Position numbers and translations under genes: made by a program. Source: an uncultured Caulobacteraceae bacterium (GTDB lineage: Bacteria > Pseudomonadota > Alphaproteobacteria > Caulobacterales > Caulobacteraceae). Taken from it: DNA of 30,419 nt. The notes below the pieces were generated by a model that had not been told where the DNA came from, searched no databases, and saw only the letters and a program-made list of their open reading frames with translations. Below, piece by piece: positions 22,503 through 29,180 of this stretch. Each line of letters starts with the position of its first letter. Within the stretch, counting starts at the first letter, position 1. The stretch is taken from NCBI GenBank assembly GCA_946482375.1, contig CAMLRH010000007.1, positions 1-30,419 on the forward strand, read 5' to 3'.

Positions 22503-23507
22503 TCAGGCTCGGAGCAGAGCTTTCAAGTCGAGGACGCCTAGGGCGAGGCTCTTACGGTGCAGCATCCGGTGGCAGTTCGCGCAAACCACGGCGAGGTCTG
22601 CTAGGCGCGTCTTCTCACCCGGCTTCAGTTTGGAGACCGGCTTCGTGTGGTGGACCTCAATAAAGCCCTCGCCTACCTCGCCGTAACGCCGTCCGAAGTC
22701 GAACTCGCACACCTCGCATTCCAACCGGCGGCCGGCGGCAACAGCCTCCTTCTTCTTCTTCTCGACTAGGCGACGGTCGCGCTCGCGGGAGCGGTGCACG
22801 CGAAGCACAACGCCGCCCTCCTCGGCTTCGTAGTCTTCTGACGCGGCAGCCGGCCCTTCGCTTCCAGCGCCGATGGCGGCACGGATTTCGTTAGCGGCGG
22901 CCATCAGTAGAACTGGAGCCTGACCGTAGGTCTTCCAAACCAGTGCCTCCAGCTTGTTCCCGCGCGAAAGGCCGGAGTGACCCTGCGCTTGCACTAGCGG
23001 GTCAAACCGCCGGAAGTTCATCAGCTTCATGTAAACGCCTGCGGCGTTCCGATAGTTGGGCGTTCTGCTGGCGCCGGTGATCGCGCCCATATGGTTCAGC
23101 AGGCTCGAAAGCTCTAGGACTTCGGCGCTCGATTTGCTGGGCAACTTGTCTCGTCGGCGCATGTAGAGATCAAAGGCGAGGATGTGCTCGTCCAAGGTCC
23201 AGTCGGCGTTCTCACCTGAGGTGATGACTTCGAAGCCCAGGCTGCGGAGCTGCGACGCAGCGCCTTCGTGATGCGCAACGCCGCCACTTAGCTTTGTATA
23301 AGGCAGCGCCTGGCCCCCGCTGCGGGGGACATACTTGTAGGCCACGGCCGCAATCGCCTTGCTGTCGTAATTCTTCCCCCCTACGCGCAGGAAATAGTCC
23401 CGTGCGCCTTTGAATCCATACTTGGCGAGAAATTGCTTGCGGCCGAGCCGGTCGAACTCGGCAATGGCCTTCATCACCGCGTCGGGAGTCAACGATCCAT
23501 TCTTCAT
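22503..23507 (-). CDS. McrA-like HNH endonuclease (probable type IV restriction)
   Basis: This 334-residue protein has three parts. Residues 5-95 (LTPDAVMKAIAEFDRLGRKQFLAKYGFKGARDYFLRVGGKNYDSKAIAAVAYKY) resemble the head domain found in ScoMcrA-type modification-dependent enzymes. Residues 100-200 (WTLDEHILAFDLYMRRRDKLP, YRNAAGVYMKLMNFRRFDP) match a domain often paired with HNH nucleases in restriction proteins. Residues 265-325 are an HNH nuclease with CEVC, FIEVHHTKPVSKL, DLAVVCANCH and RMLH, giving zinc cysteines and catalytic histidines. Such proteins cut phage DNA carrying modified bases. The start ATG overlaps the stop of the DUF4145 gene (ATGA). The modification recognised cannot be read from the sequence. 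Confidence 0.8.
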   Translation of the reverse strand: MKNGSLTPDAVMKAIAEFDRLGRKQFLAKYGFKGARDYFLRVGGKNYDSKAIAAVAYKYVPRSGGQALPYTKLSGGVAHHEGAASQLRSLGFEVITSGENADWTLDEHILAFDLYMRRRDKLPSKSSAEVLELSSLLNHMGAITGASRTPNYRNAAGVYMKLMNFRRFDPLVQAQGHSGLSRGNKLEALVWKTYGQAPVLLMAAANEIRAAIGAGSEGPAAASEDYEAEEGGVVLRVHRSRERDRRLVEKKKKEAVAAGRRLECEVCEFDFGRRYGEVGEGFIEVHHTKPVSKLKPGEKTRLADLAVVCANCHRMLHRKSLALGVLDLKALLRA

Positions 23508-24193
23508 TGCCCACCACTGCTGGCTTGGCGCCGTTGTTGAACCATCGTGGGAAGTGAGAACGTATAGCGCAGAACGGCATCTATGAAGTTGCGCGCTGCC
23601 ACGACGTCGGCCTTCTCCAGGCCATCAAGATCATGCGCGGCATCATTACCGATTAGCCTCACCTCGTGAGCCCAATCCCCTATCGCCGCCGGCAAATCGT
23701 GGGTTTCAACCAGCTTATCAATGCGTTTCTTGAGGTCGCCCTTCACCTGTGGAAAGGCCTCTTTGAGGCCAAGATCGAGGCTCCGCCGATACATCGTCGC
23801 TGCGGCATCTTCATGCCCGTCCATGAGGAAATTGGACTCGGCTTGTCGAAAGGCACTCGCAACAGACGCGGGTAGATGATCCGGCATGGAGGCTTTGGCC
23901 GGCTTGGGCCACATCTGAGCCAGCTTCAGCTCCAGCGTCTCTAGGTCACTGGTCGCTTCGGTCGTCTTTGCCACTCGCTTCGGAAAGTCAGGATAGGAGT
24001 CGTTTGAGCGTGATTTCGTCGACTTAAGGGTCAGCGCGACAGGGCGAAAACAGCCCTGGCATTCGGCCGCAGCTGAAGCCGTGCAGTGCGCTTGCTGGCG
24101 GGCTCGAACCGCAGAGATGGCGACTGCTCCGAATATGGCAAAGCTCATCTGCTTCGCCTGGCAGTGCGGACAATCGGCAATGATGAAGGCCAC
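23504..24193 (-). CDS. DUF4145 domain protein, coupled to the HNH endonuclease
   Basis: This 229-residue protein has an N-terminal zinc-ribbon-like part with CPHC (C8, C11) and a second pair, CQGC. The C-terminal DUF4145 domain (about 105-215) reads LPASVASAFRQAESNFLMDGHEDAAATMYRRSLDLGLKEAFP, LKKRIDKLVETHDLPAAIGDWAHEVRLIGNDAAHDLD, a helical domain frequent beside restriction and other defence enzymes. The GTG start at 24193 has AGGGGGAGG upstream. Its stop overlaps the endonuclease start, so the two should be made together; it may sense or regulate the nuclease, which is inference from context. Confidence 0.82.
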   Translation of the reverse strand: MAFIIADCPHCQAKQMSFAIFGAVAISAVRARQQAHCTASAAAECQGCFRPVALTLKSTKSRSNDSYPDFPKRVAKTTEATSDLETLELKLAQMWPKPAKASMPDHLPASVASAFRQAESNFLMDGHEDAAATMYRRSLDLGLKEAFPQVKGDLKKRIDKLVETHDLPAAIGDWAHEVRLIGNDAAHDLDGLEKADVVAARNFIDAVLRYTFSLPTMVQQRRQASSGGQ

Positions 24194-24254
24194 GGTTCGC
24201 CTCCCCCTTAGTAAACCTACCTCCGGAACTATTGCATACGCGACGCAGGGTAGC

Positions 24255-24674
24255 TCAGCGCCCTCTGCCGCCCTCTCTTATCCCGGCTTCGCGCATCCGA
24301 TCCCCGAGGGACACGCCTTCCAACTCACACCACGCGACAATGCGGTCATAGCTTTGATGATCCGCCGCGCATGACACCCGCCGGCCCATGGCGATCCGCT
24401 CCAACGCAGCTTTAGCCTGGGCGCCGCCCGGCGCGCTAAGCTCAGGCGCATAGAAGTCCGCGACCCGGACCTCGACTAGGCCCGCCGCTCCCGGCCCGAC
24501 TGCGACGCACAGCGAGTCGCCGTCGCCGATGTAGGTGACGCGGCCGGAGAACTCCGATCCCGGCGCAAGCCATGCCGGCGCCGGCCCCTTGTCGGGGATC
24601 GCCTTGCAGGGATCGGCCATAGCCGGCGTCGCGAGCGCCATGAACGCGCCCGCGCCGATGACGAGGCGCAACAT
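24255..24674 (-). CDS. Exported staphylococcal-nuclease-fold protein with an altered active site
   Basis: This 139-residue protein has a signal peptide (MLRLVIGAGAFMALATPAMA, then DPC) and an SNase-like domain: GRVTYIGDGDSLCVAV, VEVRVADFYAPEL, YDRIVAWCELEGVSLGDRMREAGI. In active SNases the second block reads like RLxGIDAPE. Here the arginine and glutamate remain, but the calcium-binding aspartate is replaced by tyrosine (RVADFYAPE); the later arginine (YDR) is kept. Activity may be lost or changed. The ATG at 24674 overlaps the preceding stop (TGATG); the ATG at 24692 is an alternative giving six more residues. Periplasmic location would fit attack on incoming DNA, if it is active. Confidence 0.72.
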   Translation of the reverse strand: MLRLVIGAGAFMALATPAMADPCKAIPDKGPAPAWLAPGSEFSGRVTYIGDGDSLCVAVGPGAAGLVEVRVADFYAPELSAPGGAQAKAALERIAMGRRVSCAADHQSYDRIVAWCELEGVSLGDRMREAGIREGGRGR

Positions 24675-25261
24675 CACAGCCGGCGCCAGCATCGCCCCGC
24701 CTTCGCCTCGACGACCCTGCGGTGCGCCTCGGCGCGCCAGTCGTCCTTGGTTTGATTTTCTACTAGAGCCGGTCCCCATACGCCGTTCCGTAGGAAGTCC
24801 TGCCAACCCGGATCGCCTGGGCGAACGTCCGCGAGCACATAAGCTGGAATGCCACGGCCCGGAAAAGCTTTCCCGCCATTCGCCTTGTGGGCGCGGATTT
24901 GGCGATCAGCTTCCTCTCGCGTCAGGGATGCATATCGGGCGGGCGCGGTCGCCCGCCATTCGGCAAGTTCGGCTTGATGCTCGCGCTCTGCATCTTCGGC
25001 TGCCGCCTTATTCCGGACGGCAATGTCACGCTCGCACGCCTGGAGCACTGATGCGGTGATCTCGGCCGTCGAAAGGTCAGCCCGCGCGAGCTTATAGGCT
25101 TCAAGCTGTAAGCAATACGCGATCCACTCCTCCGCCTGGGCCGCGTCGAAGGGGTTGCGAACCACTGGACGATTTAGCGGTTCGCAAGCCCGCCCGCCGC
25201 TGTCGCAGGCGGACACCGCTGCCGCGACCAGCAAGGTCCCTATGGTGATCGCTCTCGCCAT
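24674..25261 (-). CDS. Hypothetical lipoprotein
   Basis: This 195-residue protein starts with the lipoprotein signal MARAITIGTLLVAAAVSAC, with lipobox VSAC, followed by DSGG. The mature part has a helical region with several cysteines (EEWIAYCLQLEAYKLARADLSTAEITASVLQACERD), a charged coiled-coil-like stretch (NKAAAEDAEREHQAELAEWRAT) and a C-terminal block GDPGWQDFLRNGVWGPALVE. No family is recognised. The ATG at 25261 follows GGGGGCAGG. It is translationally coupled to the SNase-fold gene, so both probably act together in the envelope. Confidence 0.65.
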   Translation of the reverse strand: MARAITIGTLLVAAAVSACDSGGRACEPLNRPVVRNPFDAAQAEEWIAYCLQLEAYKLARADLSTAEITASVLQACERDIAVRNKAAAEDAEREHQAELAEWRATAPARYASLTREEADRQIRAHKANGGKAFPGRGIPAYVLADVRPGDPGWQDFLRNGVWGPALVENQTKDDWRAEAHRRVVEAKAGRCWRRL

Positions 25262-25304
25262 GCCTGCCCCCAAGGTCGATTCTCTGACGCTAGAGCTTCG
25301 GCGA

Positions 25305-25715
25305 TTAATGCCGCCTTCCAGCTCCCAACGCGTTGGCTATCGCGATCAACGGCCGACGCGCCTTCGGCGGGACGGCCGCGAACGCCTCGGCAAACTCAGG
25401 GCCGCCATTCTCCGCCAACAACCGGGCCACGGAAGCGGCCTGCGTAACGTCGCCGGTGGTCCCGCTCGGGCCGCCCGGCGCCCCGGTAAACAGATCGTCG
25501 AGGCCGCACCGGAGGACGCTCGCCATTCGCCACATCGTCGAAGCGGCGACTCGGTTCGTTCCGCGCTCGTATTTCTGCACCTGCTGAAAGGTCATCCCCA
25601 GGTGATCGGCAATGTTCTGCTGAGTTAGCCCGAGGGCCTTGCGACGGGCGCGGATGTTGTTTCCGACGATGGCGTCAATGGCGGCGTTCTCCGCCTCGAT
25701 CTCGGCGCCGGTCAT
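25305..25715 (-). CDS. XRE-family transcriptional regulator (leftward)
   Basis: This 136-residue protein has an HTH-XRE domain at about 18-75: IVGNNIRARRKALGLTQQNIADHLGMTFQQVQKYERGTNRVAASTMWRMASVLRCGLDDLF. The C-terminal region (LLAENGGPEFAEAFAAVPPKARRPLIAIANAL) resembles the tail of small phage-type repressors. The ATG at 25715 comes four bases after the stop of the small membrane protein gene. The longer open frame upstream has no support. It is a candidate repressor of the element's own promoters. Confidence 0.87.
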   Translation of the reverse strand: MTGAEIEAENAAIDAIVGNNIRARRKALGLTQQNIADHLGMTFQQVQKYERGTNRVAASTMWRMASVLRCGLDDLFTGAPGGPSGTTGDVTQAASVARLLAENGGPEFAEAFAAVPPKARRPLIAIANALGAGRRH

Positions 25716-25719
25716 CCGC

Positions 25720-25959
25720 TTACCCGCCAACAAAGCCTCCCAGGAACGCGCTGGCGGCGCCAATCGACACCGCCCAGGCGAAGGCTCGAGTCCGCCACCG
25801 ATCTGCGGCAAGCGCAAGCCCGGCGCCCGCTACGACCGCGACCCCAAGCCAAGTCCCGCCCGTGTCCCTGGACAACACGATCAAGCCCAGCCCGGCCGCG
25901 ATAATCGCCACGCTGACGATGGCTGCCCCCGGCTCGCCCATTGCGCTATATCGACTCAT
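25720..25959 (-). CDS. Small multi-pass membrane protein
   Basis: This 79-residue protein has two or three hydrophobic segments: AAIVSVAIIAAGLGLIVL, WLGVAVVAGAGLALAA and FAWAVSIGAASAFLGGFVGG. It is otherwise featureless. The ATG at 25959 is preceded by AGGGGGAGC. It is cotranscribed with the leftward XRE regulator. The function is unknown; holin-like or superinfection-exclusion roles are possible, but nothing specific shows this. Confidence 0.6.
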   Translation of the reverse strand: MSRYSAMGEPGAAIVSVAIIAAGLGLIVLSRDTGGTWLGVAVVAGAGLALAADRWRTRAFAWAVSIGAASAFLGGFVGG

Positions 25960-26015
25960 TGCTCCCCCTTGGCGAGTGTCGCGAGCGGCGTAACAGCCCC
26001 ACCCCCGGAACACAA

Positions 26016-26046
26016 CCTCTAAGGGCTAGTTGGTAAGCCTTTGAGG
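26016..26046. promoter_or_regulatory. Inverted repeat between divergent regulator units (candidate operator)
   Basis: CCTCTAAGG (26016-26024) and CCTTTGAGG (26038-26046) form an inverted repeat with one mismatch and a 13-base spacer. They lie midway between the leftward membrane protein/XRE unit and the rightward XRE gene, where a repressor could control both. Confidence 0.5.
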
Positions 26047-26085
26047 CGCTGCCCGGCCCGCTCGCCGCGTGGTGATCTCGGTTCC

Positions 26086-26424
26086 ATGAGCGCCGCCGCC
26101 CAAGTCCCGATTCGAGTCCGCCTCGGCAGCGGGATCAAGGCGCATCGGGTCCGCCGTGGCATGACGCAAGGCCAGCTCGCCGAAGCGGTGAACGTCTCTG
26201 AGCAAGCCGTATCGAACATCGAACGCGGCGCCCGTGGCGTCTCCCTCGCGGTCCTAGAGAAGATCGCCGGCGCCCTCGGTGTAGAGGTCCGCGATCTCTT
26301 CCCGGCCGGCTCGGCAGCGGAGGCCAGCGACGACGCGAGGCGACGGATCATTGCCCAGCTCGCGCCGCTGTCGCCGGAGGAGCTGGCGAAGGTAGAGGCC
26401 GTGATCGCGGCGATGACGCGCTAA
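26086..26424 (+). CDS. XRE-family transcriptional regulator (rightward)
   Basis: This 112-residue protein has an HTH-XRE domain at about 12-65: SGIKAHRVRRGMTQGQLAEAVNVSEQAVSNIERGARGVSLAVLEKIAGALGVEVRDLF. A short helical tail follows (DDARRRIIAQLAPLSPEELAKVEAVIAAM), probably for dimerisation. The ATG at 26086 fits the usual start; the frame is open upstream without coding character. It is divergent from a second XRE regulator and convergent with the integrase, as in a two-repressor switch of a temperate element. Confidence 0.88.
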   Translation: MSAAAQVPIRVRLGSGIKAHRVRRGMTQGQLAEAVNVSEQAVSNIERGARGVSLAVLEKIAGALGVEVRDLFPAGSAAEASDDARRRIIAQLAPLSPEELAKVEAVIAAMTR

Positions 26425-26553
26425 CGGAACCAGTAAGTATCTTTTAGAAACCTACTCGGTCGGCCGGACGCGACGCACGGCCGCCCAGGCGGAAGATCGG
26501 CAGCGCGCCGACTAACTCCAGCCGGCAACGCATCACTCGCTACAGAGTCCCCG

Positions 26554-28500
26554 TCAGGCCGCCTCGGCGACCTCGGGAGCCCGGCCGAAGGTGAAGCCGT
26601 CGAGCGTGATCTTTGCGAGGTGAGCGGCGAGCTGGGGGACTTTGGCGGGGCTGTTGCGGTCGCCATAGCGAGCGCCTTCCCCCTTCGGCGCCCAGCCGCC
26701 CAGGGCGTCAATGATCTCCTCGGAAAGGCCGGCGTCGCGGCCGGCTTCCCGGAAGCCGTGGCGGAGCGAGTGGAGGGTGAGGGAGGGATCGGCGAGCCCA
26801 ACCCGATCACACACCCGCCCAAAGTGCTTGCTGACCTCATGGGAGTAACGACCGAACACCGCCGGCAGCTCGGGGAACAGCCGTCCACCGCCGGCAGCAC
26901 GCCGACGCTCAACGAACTTCAGGAACCCGGCCGCGACCAGCTCCTTATGCAGGGGCACGGCGCGCGGGCTGCGGTGGTTCTTCAGGCGCTTTTCATCGAC
27001 GCGCCGGCCGGTCGAGTCGAAGAGGGTGAGATCGAGATAGGGAACACCGCCGAAGTCCTTCACGTCGTCCGCGTGAAGCTGGGCAATTTCGTTGGCGCGG
27101 GCGCCGGTGAAGGTCAGCACGGCGGGAACCCAAAACTTCGCCGTGTCCTCCAGGCGCTCCGCCTCCAGGCTGCCGAACACCGTCTCCAGCTCGGACCGCG
27201 TGAACGCTCGACGGCGGACGGAGTCGTTCTTCGGCGGGACCTGCCCGTCCGCAGGATTCGAGTCCGCCCAGCCCTCGTTGACCGCGAAGCCGAGCATGGC
27301 CTTCAGGTTCACGACGTAGCTTCGCACGGTGTTCGGCGCCAGCGTTGGCCGGTCCTCTTCCGCCCCACGTTCGGCAGCCTCAGCAAGCGAGAGATCGGGG
27401 TAGACTTTCGAGGCGTTGGACGGGACCGTCCCGAGGAAGCGGCGGACCTCGCGCACGTCCTCCCGTGTGATCGCCCGGACAGGCTTTTCCTCGCCTAGCA
27501 GCTCGCCCAGGGCGCGGAAGACGTGCCCGTATTGCTTCTCCGTATCCGGGAGATCGCGGGCCGCCTTGAACGCTTTGATCAGCTCGCCGACCGTCCGGTC
27601 CCCTTCCTTGGGCTCGTAGCTCGCGGCCGGCGCCACGCGGATAGCGGCGGCCGGCGCCTTCACCGCATCCAGGGCGGCGACGAAGAGGGCCGCGCGGCGG
27701 CGCTCCGCCTCGATGTGCTGCACCACCTCCAGCCAAGCCCGCGCGAACCGCTGGCGCGCATCCTGCCGAACGTCGGCGGGTATCGCGGGCGGGCCTCCAG
27801 CGGCCTCCAGGGCGCGCTCCAGGCCCTCGCCGGCCTCGGGGAGCCCGGACCATCCAAACGCCAGTGTAGCGGGCTCCTGGAGCCCCAGGACGACGCCGGC
27901 CGCGAAGGCGGCGTCCAACGCTCCGTCAAACCCGTCAATGCCCTCCCAGCCGCGAGGCTCGCGAGCCGCCACCTGGAGCCGCCCGAGGAGGAGGCCGACA
28001 GGGAAAGGAAGGTCGGGCGAGCGCGGCGCCGCCGGCCGATCCGCAAAGTATCGCTCCGCCCATTCGGCCGCATCGTCGAGGATCGGCGCGTCCCCCGGCA
28101 TGGCGTAGAACATCACCCGAGGCTCTAGCGGGGCCTCCCGAGGATCGAAGAGGTGAGGCTTGAAGCCTTCCCAAGGCTCCGGCGCCTGGGGACGCAGGCC
28201 GGCCGCCGCGAGGGTCCGATCCAGCCGCCACCGCTCCAGCGTCCCGATCACATCCTCCAGCGTCGCGACCGGGCCGGAGCCGAGCGCGCGGGCGTCGCGG
28301 ATCAGGTCATCCCACTTCGCCCATATCGCGCGGGCCGACGTGACCGCCTTCGCGTAGGAGTGCTCACCCGTGCTTTCGACGAACCATGCCTTGCCCCGGT
28401 AGCGGCCGGAGATACTGGCGCGCACGTCATTCGGGATCACGCGGCGGACGTAGTGAACGCCCCCGGAGACCTTCTGATACATGCCTGGAATGCCCGCCAT
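26554..28500 (-). CDS. Tyrosine recombinase (integrase) of the element
   Basis: This 648-residue site-specific recombinase should insert and excise the element at tRNA-Val. The N-terminus MAGIPGMYQKVSGGVHYVRRVIPNDVR is the DUF6538 type. A long middle region (about 80-310) of low similarity precedes the core-binding domain (TVGELIKAFKAARDLPDTEKQYGHVFRALGEL to AVNEGWADSNP). The catalytic domain has the first arginine in LTFTGARANEIAQL, H-x-x-R in HSLRHGFREAG, and a probable tyrosine nucleophile in GEGARYGD. It is longer than most relatives because of the middle region. The ATG at 28500 is preferred over 28545 from family fit and the upstream AGCAGGCGGG. Its start lies about 100 bases from the tRNA, as expected. 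Confidence 0.93.
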   Translation of the reverse strand: MAGIPGMYQKVSGGVHYVRRVIPNDVRASISGRYRGKAWFVESTGEHSYAKAVTSARAIWAKWDDLIRDARALGSGPVATLEDVIGTLERWRLDRTLAAAGLRPQAPEPWEGFKPHLFDPREAPLEPRVMFYAMPGDAPILDDAAEWAERYFADRPAAPRSPDLPFPVGLLLGRLQVAAREPRGWEGIDGFDGALDAAFAAGVVLGLQEPATLAFGWSGLPEAGEGLERALEAAGGPPAIPADVRQDARQRFARAWLEVVQHIEAERRRAALFVAALDAVKAPAAAIRVAPAASYEPKEGDRTVGELIKAFKAARDLPDTEKQYGHVFRALGELLGEEKPVRAITREDVREVRRFLGTVPSNASKVYPDLSLAEAAERGAEEDRPTLAPNTVRSYVVNLKAMLGFAVNEGWADSNPADGQVPPKNDSVRRRAFTRSELETVFGSLEAERLEDTAKFWVPAVLTFTGARANEIAQLHADDVKDFGGVPYLDLTLFDSTGRRVDEKRLKNHRSPRAVPLHKELVAAGFLKFVERRRAAGGGRLFPELPAVFGRYSHEVSKHFGRVCDRVGLADPSLTLHSLRHGFREAGRDAGLSEEIIDALGGWAPKGEGARYGDRNSPAKVPQLAAHLAKITLDGFTFGRAPEVAEAA

Positions 28501-28509
28501 CGGCCCGCC

Positions 28510-28574
28510 TGCTATACCCTTGCTATACCCCCACAATGCGCGCATCTCCCCTGAGAAACAAGGGACTCTCAGGG
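28510..28574. promoter_or_regulatory. Direct repeats and hairpin between integrase and attR
   Basis: TGCTATACCC occurs twice, 11 bases apart (28510 and 28521), giving TATAGC words on the integrase coding strand that could be -10 boxes or regulator sites. CCCTGAGA (28549) and TCTCAGGG (28567) form a perfect eight-base inverted repeat beside the attachment site and may bind the integrase or excisionase. Confidence 0.45.
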
Positions 28575-28596
28575 TTTCAAAGAGTTAGGGGGAGAG

Positions 28597-28613
28597 TGGT
28601 GGGCGGCGAGGGG
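28597..28613. repeat. Right attachment site (attR) at the tRNA-Val 3' end
   Basis: TGGTGGGCGGCGAGGGG, identical to 11987-12003, covers the encoded CCA, the discriminator, the acceptor 3' strand and the first part of the T arm. The tRNA gene stays complete, as is usual for integration at this point. Confidence 0.88.
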
Positions 28614-28673
28614 TTCGAACCCCCGACCCTCTCGGTGTAAACGAGATGCTCTGACCAGCTGAGCTAGCCGCCC
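28597..28673 (-). tRNA. tRNA-Val (anticodon TAC), CCA encoded, integration target
   Basis: The 77-base cloverleaf on the minus strand has acceptor GGGCGGC/GCCGCCC, D arm TAGCTCAGCTGGTCAGA, anticodon arm CTCGT-TTACACCGAG with anticodon TAC, T arm GGGGG-TTCGAAC-CCCTC and terminal ACCA. It serves as the attachment site of the element to its left. Confidence 0.96.
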
Positions 28674-28699
28674 GCGGTCGCCCTTCTACCGGACGCGAA

Positions 28700-28731
28700 A
28701 AGGGCGGGCTACCCGAGAGGCGCCCGCCCTT
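28700..28731 (-). terminator. Intrinsic terminator of the HU gene
   Basis: The perfect ten-pair stem AAGGGCGGGC/GCCCGCCCTT has a 12-base loop and is followed on the minus strand by further T residues. It lies just downstream of the HU stop and ahead of tRNA-Val. Confidence 0.85.
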
Positions 28732-28752
28732 GTCGCAAAGCTGTTCGGCTGA

Positions 28753-29025
28753 CTAGTTCAGCAGGCCTTTCAGCGCGTCGCCGGCCTGGAAGCGGCAGGT
28801 GCGCGACGCCTTTCGTTTGACCTTCTCGCCCGTCTTCGGGTTGCGCGCGATGCCGGCCGGACGGTGGACGGACTTGAACGTGCCGAAGCCTACCAGGCGA
28901 ACGTCCTGCCCCTGCTTCAGCGACGTCGTCACCGAGTTGATGAAGGCTTCGAGAGCCTCCTTGGCCTGTGCGCGGTTCAGATTAGCCTTCTCGGCCATAG
29001 CGGCCACGAGTTCGGCCTTTGTCAT
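28753..29025 (-). CDS. hup: DNA-binding protein HU
   Basis: This 90-residue nucleoid protein binds and bends DNA as a dimer. The sequence is typical HU-beta: MTKAELVAAMAEKANLNRAQAKEALEAFINSV, GQDVRLVGFGTFKSVHRPAGIARNPKTGEKVKRKASRTCRFQAGDALK, with the beta arm tip around ARNPKTG. The length equals the family norm. The ATG at 29025 has GGAGA ahead of it; an in-frame ATG at 29043 would add six unusual residues. It lies directly after lon, as in many proteobacteria, and ends with its own terminator. Confidence 0.96.
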   Translation of the reverse strand: MTKAELVAAMAEKANLNRAQAKEALEAFINSVTTSLKQGQDVRLVGFGTFKSVHRPAGIARNPKTGEKVKRKASRTCRFQAGDALKGLLN

Positions 29026-29130
29026 GAGCGTCTCCCCAACCATCTCATTTTATGGGCGCGGCGGTCCCCCCTTGGGCCCCGGCCGCGCGAAATGGGGATT
29101 ATGTCCAGTCCATGACAGCCGTCAAACGAA

Positions 29131-29157
29131 GGCGGCGCGGGAATGACCCGCGCCGCC
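29131..29157 (-). terminator. Intrinsic terminator of lon
   Basis: A perfect 11-pair stem (GGCGGCGCGGG/CCCGCGCCGCC) with a five-base loop is followed on the minus strand by TTCGTTTG. It lies 23 bases after the lon stop codon. Confidence 0.75.
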
Positions 29158-29180
29158 CAAGTTAACGACGATAATGAAAG

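Noticed and set aside
24081..24374. Rightward frame overlapping the start of the DUF4145 gene
   Set aside because: It is antisense to a well-supported gene and its far end is antisense to the SNase-fold gene; it has no ribosome site and no family pattern.
28386..28640. Rightward frame ending in GGEGFEPPTLSV near tRNA-Val
   Set aside because: That ending is the translated tRNA gene, a common artefact of annotation.
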